A DNA stretch of 64,000 nt from Bacteroidaceae bacterium (GCA_017466065.1 JAFTUV010000029.1:19106-83105), one strand, 5' to 3'. Shown: positions 54,562 to 64,000, numbered from the stretch's first letter. Notes: a model not told the origin generated them from the sequence alone. Translations and numbers: made by a program.

Positions 54562-56796
54562 TTATAAACTTATGGAAATGTGTCCCAGCGCGTTTGTGCC
54601 TGCCTGTGCAGCATAGCCGGCATAGTTGTAGCGCACTTTCCGGTCGCCGTCCATATAAAAACCACTGCCAGCATAGCCGTTGTTCTCATATTCGTGGTCG
54701 AATAGGTTGTATATGCTCACTCCTATTGTCACGCCTTTTGTGTGCGGTGCCTTGAATGTGTATGCAAGGCGCAGGTTGCTCACAAAGTAAGCATCGAGTA
54801 TGTGGTCGCTCTGTTTGGAGTTGCTCATATACTGCTTGCTCACATATTGCGAGTGCAGTTGTGCCTCAAACCCTTTGTAGCTGTAACCGAGAATGTTGTT
54901 CACAATTATGTCGGGCGAGAAGGCAATGGGCGTGTCGCCGTGTTCTATTTTCCATTGGTTGCCGCCTACCCATTCATCCTCGTAGAGTGTTTCGGTGAAG
55001 TCTTTTACACGGTTGCGGCTGAATGTGGCGTTGGCCTCCCACGAAAAGCCGCAAGGCAATTTGATGCCTGCCATCAGTTCTATTCCGGCACGGTAACTGT
55101 CGGGAACGTTTGCGGCAAGCGGCTCGCCTATTTCGTTAAGCTCGCCTGTGAGCACCAGTTGGTCCTTGTAGTCCATAAAATAGAGGTTGGCTCCAATGTG
55201 GAAGGTGCTGTTGGAGTATGTGTAGCCAAGCTCATAGTCGAGCAAACGTTCGGCCTTGGGGCGTTCATATAATTTCCCGTCGGTGTAGTTGTTGCGGGTG
55301 GGTTCCTTGTGCACCATACTCACCGAGCCGAAAAGGCGGCTGTTGCGGCTAATCTGCCACGAGAGGCCGGCCTTGGGGTTTACAAAGTTGAAGTTCTCGT
55401 TGACGGCGAGCCTTTGCAGGGCATCGGTGGCATCGTTCCATTTGTCGTTGTTGCCGTCAATGTCGTAGGATATGTGGCGATACTGAATGTCGGCGTAAGC
55501 GTTGAGGCTTTTTGTTATCTTGTAGTCGCCTTTGAGGTAGATGTTGCCATCGGTCTTGCGCCCTTGGTTGCGGTAGTATTCGTGATTGGGGGTGAGCGAC
55601 CCGCTGTACTCCTTTACCCAAAGAACCTGCCCGAAGTGGTCGCCCACATAGCGGTTGAGTGCGCCGCCCAACGATGCGTTAAGGCGTTCTCCCTTGTAGT
55701 TGAGCGAGAATATTCCGCCGCCAAAATGGTTGTCCATAGCTTTTTTGCGCACAAGGTCGCTGTGCTTTACTGTGGTGCCATTCTGCTCAAACGGTTGCAG
55801 GGCATATTCCACGAGCTTGCGACTGCCTTTGTATTCCTGATAGTAGCCGTCGCCTTTGGTGTAGTGCAGGCCGGCATACAGGTTCCACTCGGGCGAGAAT
55901 GTGTGGTCGACGAGCAGTTGGTAGTTCTGCTGTTTGTAGTTGTCTGTCTGGTCGTCGTAGTAGTGGTCCTTGCCTGTTTCGTCGGTGAACATATAGCCGC
56001 AACTGTTGTATCGGCGGCCATACTTTTCCATCTCCTCCTTTGAGGCGTAGTTCCAAGCGTGGTAGGTCTCCTCCTCGCCGGCAAATGTTATGAGCCTCAC
56101 GGTGGTGTTTCTTGCAAAATAGCTGCCTTGCAGATAGTAGGATTTCAGGCCTGTTTCGGCACGGTCGATGTAACCGTCGCTGCCTATGCTCGACAGGCGG
56201 GCGTCTATTGCCAAACATTCGTCGATGAGCCCTGTGCCTACTTTCAGCGTGGCTTTATGTGTGTTGAACGAGCCGCCCGATGCGCTTAATTCGGCATAGG
56301 GCTTGCTGTTGAATTCACTCACCTGCATATTGATGCTTGCACCGAAGGCTCCGGCTCCGTTGGTCGATGTTCCGGCTCCGCGCTGTATTTGAATGTCTTT
56401 TACCGACGATGCAAGGTCGGGCAGGTTTACCCAAAAGACCGTGTGGCTCTCGGCGTCGTTTATGGGTATTCCGTTGGCTGTTACGTTGATGCGTGTGCCG
56501 TCGGTGCCGCGCACTCTCAATGTGGTGTAGCCAATGCCGGCTCCCGCATCGCTGGTGGTGAGTGCTCCCGGTGTCTTGTTTACGAGATAAGGAAAATCTA
56601 CTCCTGTGTTCTCTTTTTTTATCTCCTCCTTGCTTATGTTGGTGAAGGCTACGGGGGTTGTTTCGGTTGCGCGTAACGACGATACTTCTACATCTTGCAG
56701 ATGTACGGCTTTAATGCTGTCTTTTTCGGCTTTTTCTTGTGCATACAGTGTCCCGGCTGCAAATAGAATGCAGCACAGCAATGTTCTCTTTTTCAT
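54562..56796 (-). CDS. TonB-dependent outer-membrane receptor, probably for thiamine
   Basis: 744 residues from the ATG at 56796; the open frame further upstream runs into the riboswitch and is not translated. Signal peptide (1-20), plug domain (about 45-160; PVAFTNISKEEI, TTLRVRGTDGTRINV, IQIQRGAGTSTNGAGAFG) and a 22-strand barrel ending with an aromatic-rich last strand (ALGHISISL). It takes substrate across the outer membrane with TonB energy. There is no SusD partner and no carboxypeptidase-regulatory N-domain. The TPP riboswitch and the downstream pnuT-thiN pair indicate thiamine or a precursor. Confidence 0.93.
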   Translation of the reverse strand: MKKRTLLCCILFAAGTLYAQEKAEKDSIKAVHLQDVEVSSLRATETTPVAFTNISKEEIKKENTGVDFPYLVNKTPGALTTSDAGAGIGYTTLRVRGTDGTRINVTANGIPINDAESHTVFWVNLPDLASSVKDIQIQRGAGTSTNGAGAFGASINMQVSEFNSKPYAELSASGGSFNTHKATLKVGTGLIDECLAIDARLSSIGSDGYIDRAETGLKSYYLQGSYFARNTTVRLITFAGEEETYHAWNYASKEEMEKYGRRYNSCGYMFTDETGKDHYYDDQTDNYKQQNYQLLVDHTFSPEWNLYAGLHYTKGDGYYQEYKGSRKLVEYALQPFEQNGTTVKHSDLVRKKAMDNHFGGGIFSLNYKGERLNASLGGALNRYVGDHFGQVLWVKEYSGSLTPNHEYYRNQGRKTDGNIYLKGDYKITKSLNAYADIQYRHISYDIDGNNDKWNDATDALQRLAVNENFNFVNPKAGLSWQISRNSRLFGSVSMVHKEPTRNNYTDGKLYERPKAERLLDYELGYTYSNSTFHIGANLYFMDYKDQLVLTGELNEIGEPLAANVPDSYRAGIELMAGIKLPCGFSWEANATFSRNRVKDFTETLYEDEWVGGNQWKIEHGDTPIAFSPDIIVNNILGYSYKGFEAQLHSQYVSKQYMSNSKQSDHILDAYFVSNLRLAYTFKAPHTKGVTIGVSIYNLFDHEYENNGYAGSGFYMDGDRKVRYNYAGYAAQAGTNALGHISISL

Positions 56797-56831
56797 TGCA
56801 ATTTCAAAAATTTTAGTGGAGCGGGGAGGGT

Positions 56832-56883
56832 GAAAAAATAAAATCCTCCAAACTCCGTGGTTAAACAGAAAATGGGGATTTTT
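56832..56883 (-). terminator. Terminator (expression platform) of the TPP riboswitch
   Basis: On the minus strand GGATTTT (complement of 56840-56846) can pair with AAAATCC (complement of 56876-56882), extended by a GG/CC step, and is followed by A then TTTTTT. It lies between the aptamer and the receptor start, so TPP binding probably promotes premature termination. Confidence 0.55.
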
Positions 56884-56911
56884 CCTGTGTATGCCGAATG
56901 TGTGCACGCCA

Positions 56912-56995
56912 TTCGGCTCTTTCCCTACGCCGGCATTACCCGGATCAGGTTATTGGGTATGATCTCAGCCCGTTGTATTAAGGCACCCCTTGTTT
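56912..56995 (-). promoter_or_regulatory. TPP (THI element) riboswitch
   Basis: Read on the minus strand the conserved blocks are in order: AAGGGGTGCC, GGGCTGAGAT, ATACCC, then ACCTGATCCGGGTAATGCC and GGCGTAGGGAAAG. These are the invariant parts of the TPP aptamer (P2-P3 with CUGAGA, P4-P5 with ACCUGAUC). It precedes the receptor-pnuT-thiN operon and should switch it off when TPP is plentiful. Confidence 0.95.
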
Positions 56996-57086
56996 GAAAT
57001 CTGTGGCAAAGGTATGCTTTTTTGGTTATTACAGCAAAATTTTTGTGAAAAAATATTTTTCAGCGATTCTTTTTTTGTGCATCGGG

Positions 57087-58457
57087 TTATTTGAAGATGT
57101 TGGTTATTCTGCCGAAGAATTTATCGAGTGTGCCTGTTTCGGCGGGTGGCTCCGGTGCCTCAATCTGGGCATTGAAGAAGTTTTCCAAAGGTATGTCCCA
57201 AATGCTCTTCTCCATTTCTATTTCGCCGTTTATGTACTGCCATAGCAGATGGGCGTTCTTGTGGCTGTGTGCGGTGTGTGCTTCTTCTATTGCATCCTTG
57301 TTTATGCCGGCCTTGTCGTAGATGGCGATAAGCTCGCTTATCGTGCGGTGGCGATATTTCGTAGCTATCCTGTATGTCTTGTCATTGTCCACAGGGAGGA
57401 ATATCCCGCGATTTATCATCGATGTTATAAAAACGCTTGAAATGTGTTGCGGAATGTCGTAGGCACTGTTTATCACTCCCGAGATATACTCAATGTCGAA
57501 CGAATCTTTCCCTATGAGCGAGCATAGTTGTTCGGCTTTGTCGAGTATCATAAGAGAGAGGAATTTGTGGTAGTTGTTGCTTATTCCCGAAAATTTATTC
57601 TCCCTCACAAGTTTGTCGGCTCTTTGCAGAAAGTAGTTCCAGCGGCTGCCGGCCATACAGAGTGTCCACGAGAAGTAGATGAGCAGCAGGAATATGATGA
57701 GGCTTGCAAGGTCGCCGTATATGTTGCGATAATTGGTGAACATCGACAATATTACATAGCTGAAATATTGCATAAGTGCAAACACTGAACTGCATACGAT
57801 GGCTGCCACCGCGGCATATTTTACTTTTACTTCTGCCCGGGGTATCAGCTTGTATGCGGCAAACAGGCATACGAAATATGCTGCAACCGAGAAGATGAAT
57901 ACATTTATTTCGTGAATGATGGTTCCTTTGAGGTAGGACGACATTGTCCACCAGATGGTTAACAATATTATTGCTACAAATGGAATGAGCAATACTATGG
58001 CAAAAATGCCAAGCAACTTTGCAAGGTCGCGTCCGGGCATATTCCAGAGTGCGTTAAACGTGGAGTCGATGGTGCGGAATATTGAAAAAACCGAATAGAG
58101 AAGTAATATGAGGCCAATACCGGCTCCGAGCCAGAAACTCACTTGTGTGTTATTGAGGTAGCTGTCGGCAAAGTTCAGCAGGTTGTTCGATATTATATCC
58201 TGCCCGTGGAAAAATTCCTGCACCTGCTCCTTGAAAATATCGCCGTAGCCTAAAATCTTGGCTATGGCAACCATCAGTGCCATAACCGGGACTATGGCAA
58301 AAAGGGTGTGGTAGGTGAGTGCGGCCGATGCTTGCTGCAATTTCCCGAAACTTGTGCAGAGCTTTATGATGGCCCATAAATTACGGTTGTCGTCTATTCC
58401 CTTATCGTTGTCGAGCTCCACTATCTTGTTCCAAGCTCGTTTGATTGTTTCGTTCAT
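57087..58457 (-). CDS. YihY/BrkB-family inner-membrane protein
   Basis: 456 residues. Six membrane helices (about 40-290) with SAALTYHTLFAIVPVMALMV, the family signature in the first helix, followed by WNMPGRDLAKLLG-type loop and MAGSRWNYFLQ. A soluble C-terminal region of about 150 residues (winged-helix-like, KTYRIATKYRHRTISELIAI) follows, typical of Bacteroidota members. The family was once misnamed ribonuclease BN; its transport or lipid role is unsettled. It is transcribed away from groES. Confidence 0.88.
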   Translation of the reverse strand: MNETIKRAWNKIVELDNDKGIDDNRNLWAIIKLCTSFGKLQQASAALTYHTLFAIVPVMALMVAIAKILGYGDIFKEQVQEFFHGQDIISNNLLNFADSYLNNTQVSFWLGAGIGLILLLYSVFSIFRTIDSTFNALWNMPGRDLAKLLGIFAIVLLIPFVAIILLTIWWTMSSYLKGTIIHEINVFIFSVAAYFVCLFAAYKLIPRAEVKVKYAAVAAIVCSSVFALMQYFSYVILSMFTNYRNIYGDLASLIIFLLLIYFSWTLCMAGSRWNYFLQRADKLVRENKFSGISNNYHKFLSLMILDKAEQLCSLIGKDSFDIEYISGVINSAYDIPQHISSVFITSMINRGIFLPVDNDKTYRIATKYRHRTISELIAIYDKAGINKDAIEEAHTAHSHKNAHLLWQYINGEIEMEKSIWDIPLENFFNAQIEAPEPPAETGTLDKFFGRITNIFK

Positions 58458-58559
58458 ATTCCCGAGATTTTATATTTTGCAAATGTAGTTAAATTTTGCC
58501 AATAATACCTTTTATGCTTGTCTTTAATGGTGGCGCGGTCTGTCATTTTGTCGCATTTT

Positions 58560-58592
58560 CTTGTATTTGTGGCAAAATCTTTGCTATTTTTG
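58560..58592 (+). promoter_or_regulatory. Probable groES-groEL promoter
   Basis: CTTG (58560-58563), 21 bp, TATTTTTG (58585-58592). The -7 box is perfect for the phylum, the -33 box is one base off. It lies about 100 nt before groES. No CIRCE palindrome is visible in the leader. Confidence 0.45.
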
Positions 58593-58694
58593 CACCCTCG
58601 AAGGTGAAAAAACATTTTTGGCACACTTTTGGTTATATAAATAATGTGCCGCAGGGCGGCGTGAACGTTAAACTATTAAATTTATTAAAATACT

Positions 58695-58967
58695 ATGAAC
58701 ATTAAACCTTTATCAGACAGAGTCCTCATTCTGCCTATGGCAGCCGAGGAGAAGACTATCGGCGGTATAATAATCCCCGATACAGCAAAAGAGAAGCCCT
58801 TGCAAGGCAAGGTTATTGCAGTTGGTAACGGAACAAAGGACGAGGAGATGGTGATTGCAGTAGGCGACCAAGTGCTCTATGGAAAATATGCCGGTACCGA
58901 GCTTGAATTTGAGGGTGAGAAGTATTTGATTATGCGTCAGAGTGACGTGTTGGCAATTTTAGGATAA
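58695..58967 (+). CDS. groS: Co-chaperonin GroES
   Basis: 90 residues. Caps the GroEL ring during folding. Begins [14 protein letters not shown], has the mobile loop around [19 protein letters not shown], and continues [13 protein letters not shown] and [16 protein letters not shown]. Length and motifs are standard. It is 21 nt upstream of groEL on the same transcript. Confidence 0.98.
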   Translation: MNIKPLSDRVLILPMAAEEKTIGGIIIPDTAKEKPLQGKVIAVGNGTKDEEMVIAVGDQVLYGKYAGTELEFEGEKYLIMRQSDVLAILG

Positions 58968-58985
58968 TCATTTAAAGGATTTTAG

Positions 58986-60626
<1,641 letters not shown>

Positions 60627-60671
60627 AAAACATCAATCCCTGAAATAGACGCTGAAAGTTGCGTTTAAACG

Positions 60672-60710
60672 ACAAGAAGGTGCATTTAATGGTGCACCTT
60701 CTTGTTTTTT
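60672..60710 (+). terminator. Intrinsic terminator after groEL
   Basis: ACAAGAAGGTGCA (60672-60684) and TGCACCTTCTTGT (60693-60705), 13 bp with an 8-nt loop, followed by TTTTT. The -33 box of the next gene lies inside its right arm. Confidence 0.9.
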
Positions 60711-60732
60711 GATTGAATATGGAGTATTTTTG
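60701..60732 (+). promoter_or_regulatory. Promoter of the FAD oxidoreductase gene
   Basis: CTTG (60701-60704), 20 bp, TATTTTTG (60725-60732). Transcription would start near 60740, after the first possible start codons at 60713 and 60719, which supports a later start. Confidence 0.55.
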
Positions 60733-60751
60733 GGACGTAAAAATGGGATAT

Positions 60752-62311
60752 ATGGCTCACGAAGGGAAAAAAACAGCTGTGATTATTGGTGCCGGCCCGG
60801 CCGGCCTTACTGCTGCATACGAAATGTTGCAGCGGGGCGTGGCTGTGCCTTTGTTGCTCGAAGAGAGTTCTTCGGTGGGTGGAATATCGAGGACTGTGAA
60901 CTGCGGGGGCAATCGTATGGATATTGGCGGGCATCGTTTCTTCTCGAAGAGTGAGAGGGTTATGCGTTGGTGGTGCGATGTGATGCCGTTGCAGGCTGCT
61001 CCTGCCAAGGACGAACTTTTGCTTGGTGCCGGGCCTGTTGCCGCTGCTCCCGACCCGCAGACAAGCGATAATGTGATGTTGCGTCGCCGCCGTGTGTCAC
61101 GTATTTTCTTCTGTCACAAATTCTTCCCCTATCCTTTGACGCTTACTTTTTCGCTGCTTGCCAATATGGGTGTGTGGCGTGCGGTGAAGGCTGCTTGCGG
61201 TTATATTGCTGCAAGGTTGCATCGCCGTGCCGAAAATTCGCTCGAAGATTTTTATATTAACCGTTTCGGTCGCCCGCTGTATAGAATGTTTTTCGAGGAT
61301 TATACTCAAAAGGTGTGGGGAAAGCATCCCTCGCAGCTTGGTGCCGATTGGGGCAGCCAGCGGGTGAAGGGGCTTTCAATGTGGGCACTGCTCAAAGATG
61401 CCTTCTCTGTGAAGCGCGACGGGGATATTGCCCAAAAGGGGGTGGAAACTTCGTTGATTGGAGAATTCCTTTATCCTAAATATGGCCCCGGACAGTTGTG
61501 GGAAACTGTTGCTGCAAGAATAGAGGAGGGTGGCGGCTCGCTGTTGAAAGAACATCGTGTGGTGCAGGTGAATGTGGAGAATGGGCGTGCAGTGTCGGTA
61601 GTGTGCCGTTGCCCCGACGGGTCGCGTCGCATTGTGGAGTGTGATTATCTTTTCTCCTCTATGCCCATAAAGGATCTTGTGGGGGCTGTTCGCGGTGCCG
61701 AGGTTCCGTCTGCCGTTGCCGCTGTTGCTGCCGGCCTGCCTTATCGCGATTTTATTACAGTGGGGCTTCTTGTGAACAGTTTGAAGATAAAGAATACTAC
61801 AAAATTGCGCACATACGCCAATCGTGTGCCCGATACTTGGATATATGTTCAGGAACGCGATGTGAAGGTGGGGCGCATACAGGTATTCAATAATTGGTCG
61901 CCCTATATGGTTGCCGACTATGAGAATACTCTCTTTCTGGGGCTCGAATATTTTTGCAGCGAGGGCGATGCTTTGTGGCAGATGAGTGACAAGGATATTA
62001 TTGCCTTGGCAGTTGAGGAATTGTCGCAGATGGAGGTGCTCGATGCTTCGGCTGTTAGGTCGGGCAGTGTGGTGAGAATGAAAAAGGCCTATCCTGCCTA
62101 TTGGGGCAGTTACAAGGATTTGGGCGTTGTGCGTGATTTTCTCGACAGTATTGAAAATCTCTATTGCATAGGGCGCAATGGGCAGCATCGTTATAATAAT
62201 ATGGACCACTCTATGCTCACAGCCTTTGCTGCGGTCGATTGTCTGTGCAAAGTGGGCGACAGGGCTGCCGTGTGGAACGTGAATACCGAGGCCGATTATA
62301 ACGAAGAGTAA
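60752..62311 (+). CDS. NAD(P)/FAD-dependent oxidoreductase (amine-oxidase-like)
   Basis: 519 residues from the ATG at 60752; the frame is open to 60713, but the promoter lies inside that part, so 60743 or 60752 is more likely. Dinucleotide-binding loop [17 protein letters not shown] (about 9-25), then [14 protein letters not shown] and [18 protein letters not shown], and a C-terminal FAD block [20 protein letters not shown]. The layout matches UDP-galactopyranose mutase/protoporphyrinogen-oxidase-like proteins found near polysaccharide loci; the substrate is unknown. No sugar-biosynthesis neighbour is present to help. High confidence for the fold, low for the reaction. Confidence 0.82.
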   Translation: MAHEGKKTAVIIGAGPAGLTAAYEMLQRGVAVPLLLEESSSVGGISRTVNCGGNRMDIGGHRFFSKSERVMRWWCDVMPLQAAPAKDELLLGAGPVAAAPDPQTSDNVMLRRRRVSRIFFCHKFFPYPLTLTFSLLANMGVWRAVKAACGYIAARLHRRAENSLEDFYINRFGRPLYRMFFEDYTQKVWGKHPSQLGADWGSQRVKGLSMWALLKDAFSVKRDGDIAQKGVETSLIGEFLYPKYGPGQLWETVAARIEEGGGSLLKEHRVVQVNVENGRAVSVVCRCPDGSRRIVECDYLFSSMPIKDLVGAVRGAEVPSAVAAVAAGLPYRDFITVGLLVNSLKIKNTTKLRTYANRVPDTWIYVQERDVKVGRIQVFNNWSPYMVADYENTLFLGLEYFCSEGDALWQMSDKDIIALAVEELSQMEVLDASAVRSGSVVRMKKAYPAYWGSYKDLGVVRDFLDSIENLYCIGRNGQHRYNNMDHSMLTAFAAVDCLCKVGDRAAVWNVNTEADYNEE

Positions 62312-62317
62312 CGGATA

Positions 62318-62520
62318 TTTAGAAGTTGTCTAAAATTTATTTCGCGATTGTTTGAGGATTGTTTCTTAGCATATTTTGCTACTTTAAATGCAGAGAATAG
62401 CGGGCTATTTTCAAATTTAAAGGAGAAATAGATGCAGAAAGCAGACTAAAACAAACCGAAACAACACTTTATTCAGCTTTGATATATTTTTATAAGAAAT
62501 TTAAACAACTTCTTAAACTA
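62318..62520. repeat. MITE-like element with imperfect terminal inverted repeats
   Basis: AGAAGTTGTCTAAAATTT (62321-62338) matches the reverse complement of 62498-62514 (AAATTTAAACAACTTCT) with one substitution and one extra base. The interval is AT-rich and carries no real gene; a five-codon frame MQKAD with AAAGGAG in front is present near 62430. It sits between the oxidoreductase and Nudix genes. A similar 24-base string (21 matches by eye) occurs at 39117-39140. No target duplication was identified. Confidence 0.4.
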
Positions 62521-62523
62521 TAT

Positions 62524-63036
62524 ATGAAGAGCGATAATAATTCGGAGAGGCTCCCTCTTGTAGATGTCGAGGGCCGTGTAACAGGCTCGGCTACTCGTGG
62601 TGAGTGCCATAATGGCAGCAAATTATTGCATCCGGTGGTTCATCTGCATCTGTTTGACAGCTCGGGAAGAATATATTTGCAACAGCGTCCTTTGTGGAAG
62701 GATATACAGCCGGGCAAATGGGATACGGCTGTCGGAGGGCATATAGATTTTGGCGAAGATGTGTCGTCGGCCCTTGAACGCGAAGTGCGCGAGGAATTGG
62801 GCATTGAGCTGCCTTCGCCGCGTTTCCTGTTGCGCTATCTGTTTGAGAGCGAGCGTGAAAAGGAGCTTGTTTATGTGTATAGTGCGGTGTTTGATGGTGA
62901 GGTGCGCCCGAGTGACGAACTCGATGGAGGCCGCTTTTGGGGTGTGGATGAAATTCGCTGTGCGATAGGCAACGGGGTGCTCACCCCGAATTTTGAACAG
63001 GAGATTATTAAGGTTCTTGCTCTGTTGGAGGGTTAA
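62524..63036 (+). CDS. Nudix hydrolase
   Basis: 170 residues from the ATG at 62524; a start 45 nt earlier would add residues encoded by the repeat-like end and is less likely. The Nudix box GX5EX7REUXEEXGU is seen at 72-94: GHIDFGEDVSSALE, REVREELGI. The N-terminal PLVDVEGRVTGSATRGECH and HPVVHLHLFDSSGRIYLQQR resemble the isopentenyl-diphosphate-isomerase-like/YfcD branch. Members hydrolyse nucleoside or related diphosphates; the substrate cannot be predicted. Confidence 0.92.
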   Translation: MKSDNNSERLPLVDVEGRVTGSATRGECHNGSKLLHPVVHLHLFDSSGRIYLQQRPLWKDIQPGKWDTAVGGHIDFGEDVSSALEREVREELGIELPSPRFLLRYLFESEREKELVYVYSAVFDGEVRPSDELDGGRFWGVDEIRCAIGNGVLTPNFEQEIIKVLALLEG

Positions 63037-63123
63037 ATTACCTATGGCGTGCTCTCTGTCGGATAACATTTGGTCTGTAAATATTGGTTCAATAGTAAAT
63101 TTTTAAAAATAAATTCCGATACA

Positions 63124-63155
63124 TTTGCATATTTGACAAAAACGATATACCTTTG
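63124..63155 (+). promoter_or_regulatory. Promoter of the tRNA-Ser/tRNA-Glu cluster
   Basis: TTTG (63124-63127), 20 bp, TACCTTTG (63148-63155), an exact match to the phylum consensus. tRNA-Ser starts 33 nt later. Confidence 0.7.
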
Positions 63156-63187
63156 CAACGCAAAATAAGGGCGTAGGCTTTCCAAAT

Positions 63188-63274
63188 GGAAGTTTGGGTG
63201 AGTGGCTGAAACCAGCAGTTTGCTAAACTGCCGTACGGGTTACCGTACCGGGGGTTCGAATCCCCCAGCTTCCG
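63188..63274 (+). tRNA. tRNA-Ser (anticodon GCT)
   Basis: An 87-nt class II tRNA. Acceptor arm GGAAGTT/AGCTTCC with one G-T pair, anticodon stem GCAGT/ACTGC with loop TTGCTAA (GCT), a long variable arm (CGTACGGGTTACCGTACG-like stem), T-arm GGGGGTTCGAATCCCCC. CCA not encoded. Confidence 0.95.
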
Positions 63275-63290
63275 CTTGGGTTTTGCAGAT

Positions 63291-63362
63291 GGCGCTTTCG
63301 TCTAGCGGCTAGGACACATGCCTCTCACGCATGGAACACGGGTTCGATTCCCGTAGGCGCTA
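63291..63362 (+). tRNA. tRNA-Glu (anticodon CTC), copy 1
   Basis: 72 nt. Acceptor GGCGCTT pairs with AGGCGCT (G-T at the first and T-G at the sixth pair), anticodon stem CATGC/GCATG with loop CTCTCAC (CTC), T-arm ACGGGTTCGATTCCCGT. Identical to copy 2 over its full length. Confidence 0.9.
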
Positions 63363-63388
63363 CAAGATTATTGCAAATACGGTGCGAA
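63348..63388 (+). repeat. 41-bp direct repeat, first copy (tRNA 3' end plus flank)
   Basis: Starts in the T-arm of tRNA-Glu copy 1 (TTCCCGTAGGCGCTAC) and runs 26 bp past the tRNA. It is repeated exactly at 63453-63493, where no complete tRNA precedes it. Confidence 0.85.
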
Positions 63389-63452
63389 CGGGAATACTCC
63401 TTTGGGAAACTAAAGTTTCCGTCGTCGCAAACAACGCTCCCTCCTCGCGTTG

Positions 63453-63493
63453 TTCCCGTAGGCGCTACAAGATTATTGCAAATACGGTGCGAA
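63453..63493 (+). repeat. 41-bp direct repeat, second copy (orphan tRNA-Glu 3' end)
   Basis: An exact copy of 63348-63388. The last 15 bases of a tRNA-Glu are present but the rest of the tRNA is absent; the preceding 64 bp (63389-63452) are unrelated and contain GGAAACT/AGTTTCC and ACAACGC/GCGTTGT inverted repeats. Confidence 0.85.
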
Positions 63494-63526
63494 ACGTATG
63501 AGCGGTTATATGGATTTTTAAAATAT

Positions 63527-63598
63527 GGCGCTTTCGTCTAGCGGCTAGGACACATGCCTCTCACGCATGGAACACGGGTTCGATTCCCGTAGGCGCTA
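63527..63598 (+). tRNA. tRNA-Glu (anticodon CTC), copy 2
   Basis: Identical to copy 1 over 72 nt and preceded by the same TGGCGC context. It follows the orphan 3' end by 33 bp and is followed by a terminator. Confidence 0.9.
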
Positions 63599-63604
63599 CT
63601 TTGG

Positions 63605-63636
63605 TTAGGACTTCTTTTGAGGTCCTAATTTTTTTT
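63605..63636 (+). terminator. Intrinsic terminator after the tRNA cluster
   Basis: TTAGGAC (63605-63611) pairs with GTCCTAA (63622-63628), followed by a long T run. Confidence 0.85.
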
Positions 63637-63684
63637 TTTGAAATCGACAATGCTGGCAGGGTGGGCAAAAAGTAGGATAAAACC

Positions 63685-63713
63685 TTTGTAATCGTTTGAT
63701 ATACATATCTTTG
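63685..63713 (+). promoter_or_regulatory. Promoter of the right-edge transposase
   Basis: TTTG (63685-63688), 17 bp, TATCTTTG (63706-63713), close to the phylum consensus and 17 nt before the first ATG. Confidence 0.5.
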
Positions 63714-63730
63714 CAAAGATTATCATTGAT

Positions 63731-64000
63731 ATGCTAAAAAAAATGCTTTTTTTGTGGTTCCTCCAATGTGGTCAAGAATGGCCTGAGAGGACGAAAACAG
63801 ATGTATAAATGCAAGGATTGTAATAAACAATTCATAGGTGGACAACGACGCGACAAATTCAAAGTAATAACCGATTATGTTGAAGGCAAACAGACCTTGT
63901 TACAACTGTCATTAAAGTATAAAGTTTCGGAGAGGACCATTCGTCGTGATTTAGAAAGTATGCGTTTTGTCCGCAAGAAAGCAAAGTACAAAGAAGTAAC
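63731..64000 (+). CDS. N-terminal part of a zinc-ribbon/HTH transposase, frame shifted at a poly-A run; cut by the window edge
   Basis: From TGC at 63744 the frame reads CFFCGSSNVVKNGLRGRKQ, then YKCKDCNKQF (a CxxC...CxxC zinc ribbon) and SLKYKVSERTIRRDLESM (helix-turn-helix), like the N-terminus of several IS transposases. The only upstream ATG (63731) is out of frame: ATG CTA is followed by seven A, one too many, and the ATG frame stops after 18 codons. The zinc-ribbon frame has a TAA just before the A run. So it is either a dead copy or uses slippage on the A run. It is unrelated to the IS1595-type element at 19.7-22.8 kb. Confidence 0.6.

Noticed and set aside
56797..56907. N-terminal extension of the TonB receptor frame
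   Set aside because: It covers the riboswitch expression platform; the signal peptide starts at 56796.
62426..62450. Five-codon frame MQKAD with AAAGGAG in front
   Set aside because: Too short to support as a gene; noted only as part of the MITE-like repeat.
63348..63493. Possible CRISPR-like repeat pair
   Set aside because: Only two copies, derived from a tRNA 3' end, with a 64-bp gap and no cas genes.

Overview
The window comes from a Bacteroidales chromosome (phylum Bacteroidota) of moderate GC. The evidence is the recurring promoter pattern TTTG-N17..20-TAnnTTTG, genes that mostly lack a Shine-Dalgarno sequence, the rimP-nusA-infB-cvpA-sufBCDS-rnhB gene chain, a PG0541-family protein beside an RND pump, a TonB receptor/PnuT/ThiN thiamine operon, a GH110 galactosidase, and secreted BspA-type LRR and C10-peptidase proteins with C-terminal tails in the Bacteroidales style. 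The genus cannot be fixed from the sequence alone.

Layout: 1-3.6 kb (+) holds a truncated gene, a TsaC/YrdC protein, a ClC-family channel/transporter and fmt. 3.7-6.9 kb (-) is a large secreted LRR protein ending in dockerin-like calcium repeats. 7.0-17.7 kb (-) is one dense gene run: rimP, nusA, infB, cvpA, sufB, sufC, sufD, sufS, rnhB. A clear promoter drives it, and a small terminator lies in its leader inside a 12-codon ORF. 17.8-19.4 kb (+) has an ATP-grasp-like protein and a small membrane-anchored protein.

19.7-22.8 kb is the clearest accessory region. It is a complete, AT-rich, 3.1-kb IS1595-type transposon with 25-bp perfect inverted ends and an exact 8-bp target duplication (TTATTTTT). 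It carries two unknown cargo genes plus two tiny genes missed by a 60-aa cutoff. It inserted at the last codons of a C10 (streptopain-like) peptidase gene and separated that gene from a 52-aa peptide gene that began 4 nt after the original stop codon. The two tiny proteins and the tail of one cargo protein share an SLKxY-type motif, and both tiny genes have a strong AAAGGAGGTGTT ribosome site unusual for this host.

25.7-38.9 kb (-) is envelope biology: an S41 protease, tRNA-Asn, a PpiD-like chaperone, a CorC-like protein, LptC, a TPR protein, an outer-membrane barrel, CoaX, an alkaline-phosphatase-superfamily protein, a DUF4105/Lnb-type protein and a secreted protein. 39.1-45.8 kb (-) is a TetR-TolC-adaptor-RND efflux operon with a palindromic operator on its promoter, plus a PG0541 protein. 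45.9-49.7 kb (-) is a small acidic protein and SecA. 49.9-53.4 kb (+) is a GH110 lipoprotein and an RluA-type pseudouridine synthase. 53.3-57.0 kb (-) is a thiamine salvage operon under a TPP riboswitch. The right end holds a BrkB/YihY protein (-), groES-groEL, an FAD oxidoreductase, a MITE-like repeat and a Nudix hydrolase (+). It finishes with tRNA-Ser, two identical tRNA-Glu genes separated by a partial duplication, and the start of a second, different insertion sequence.
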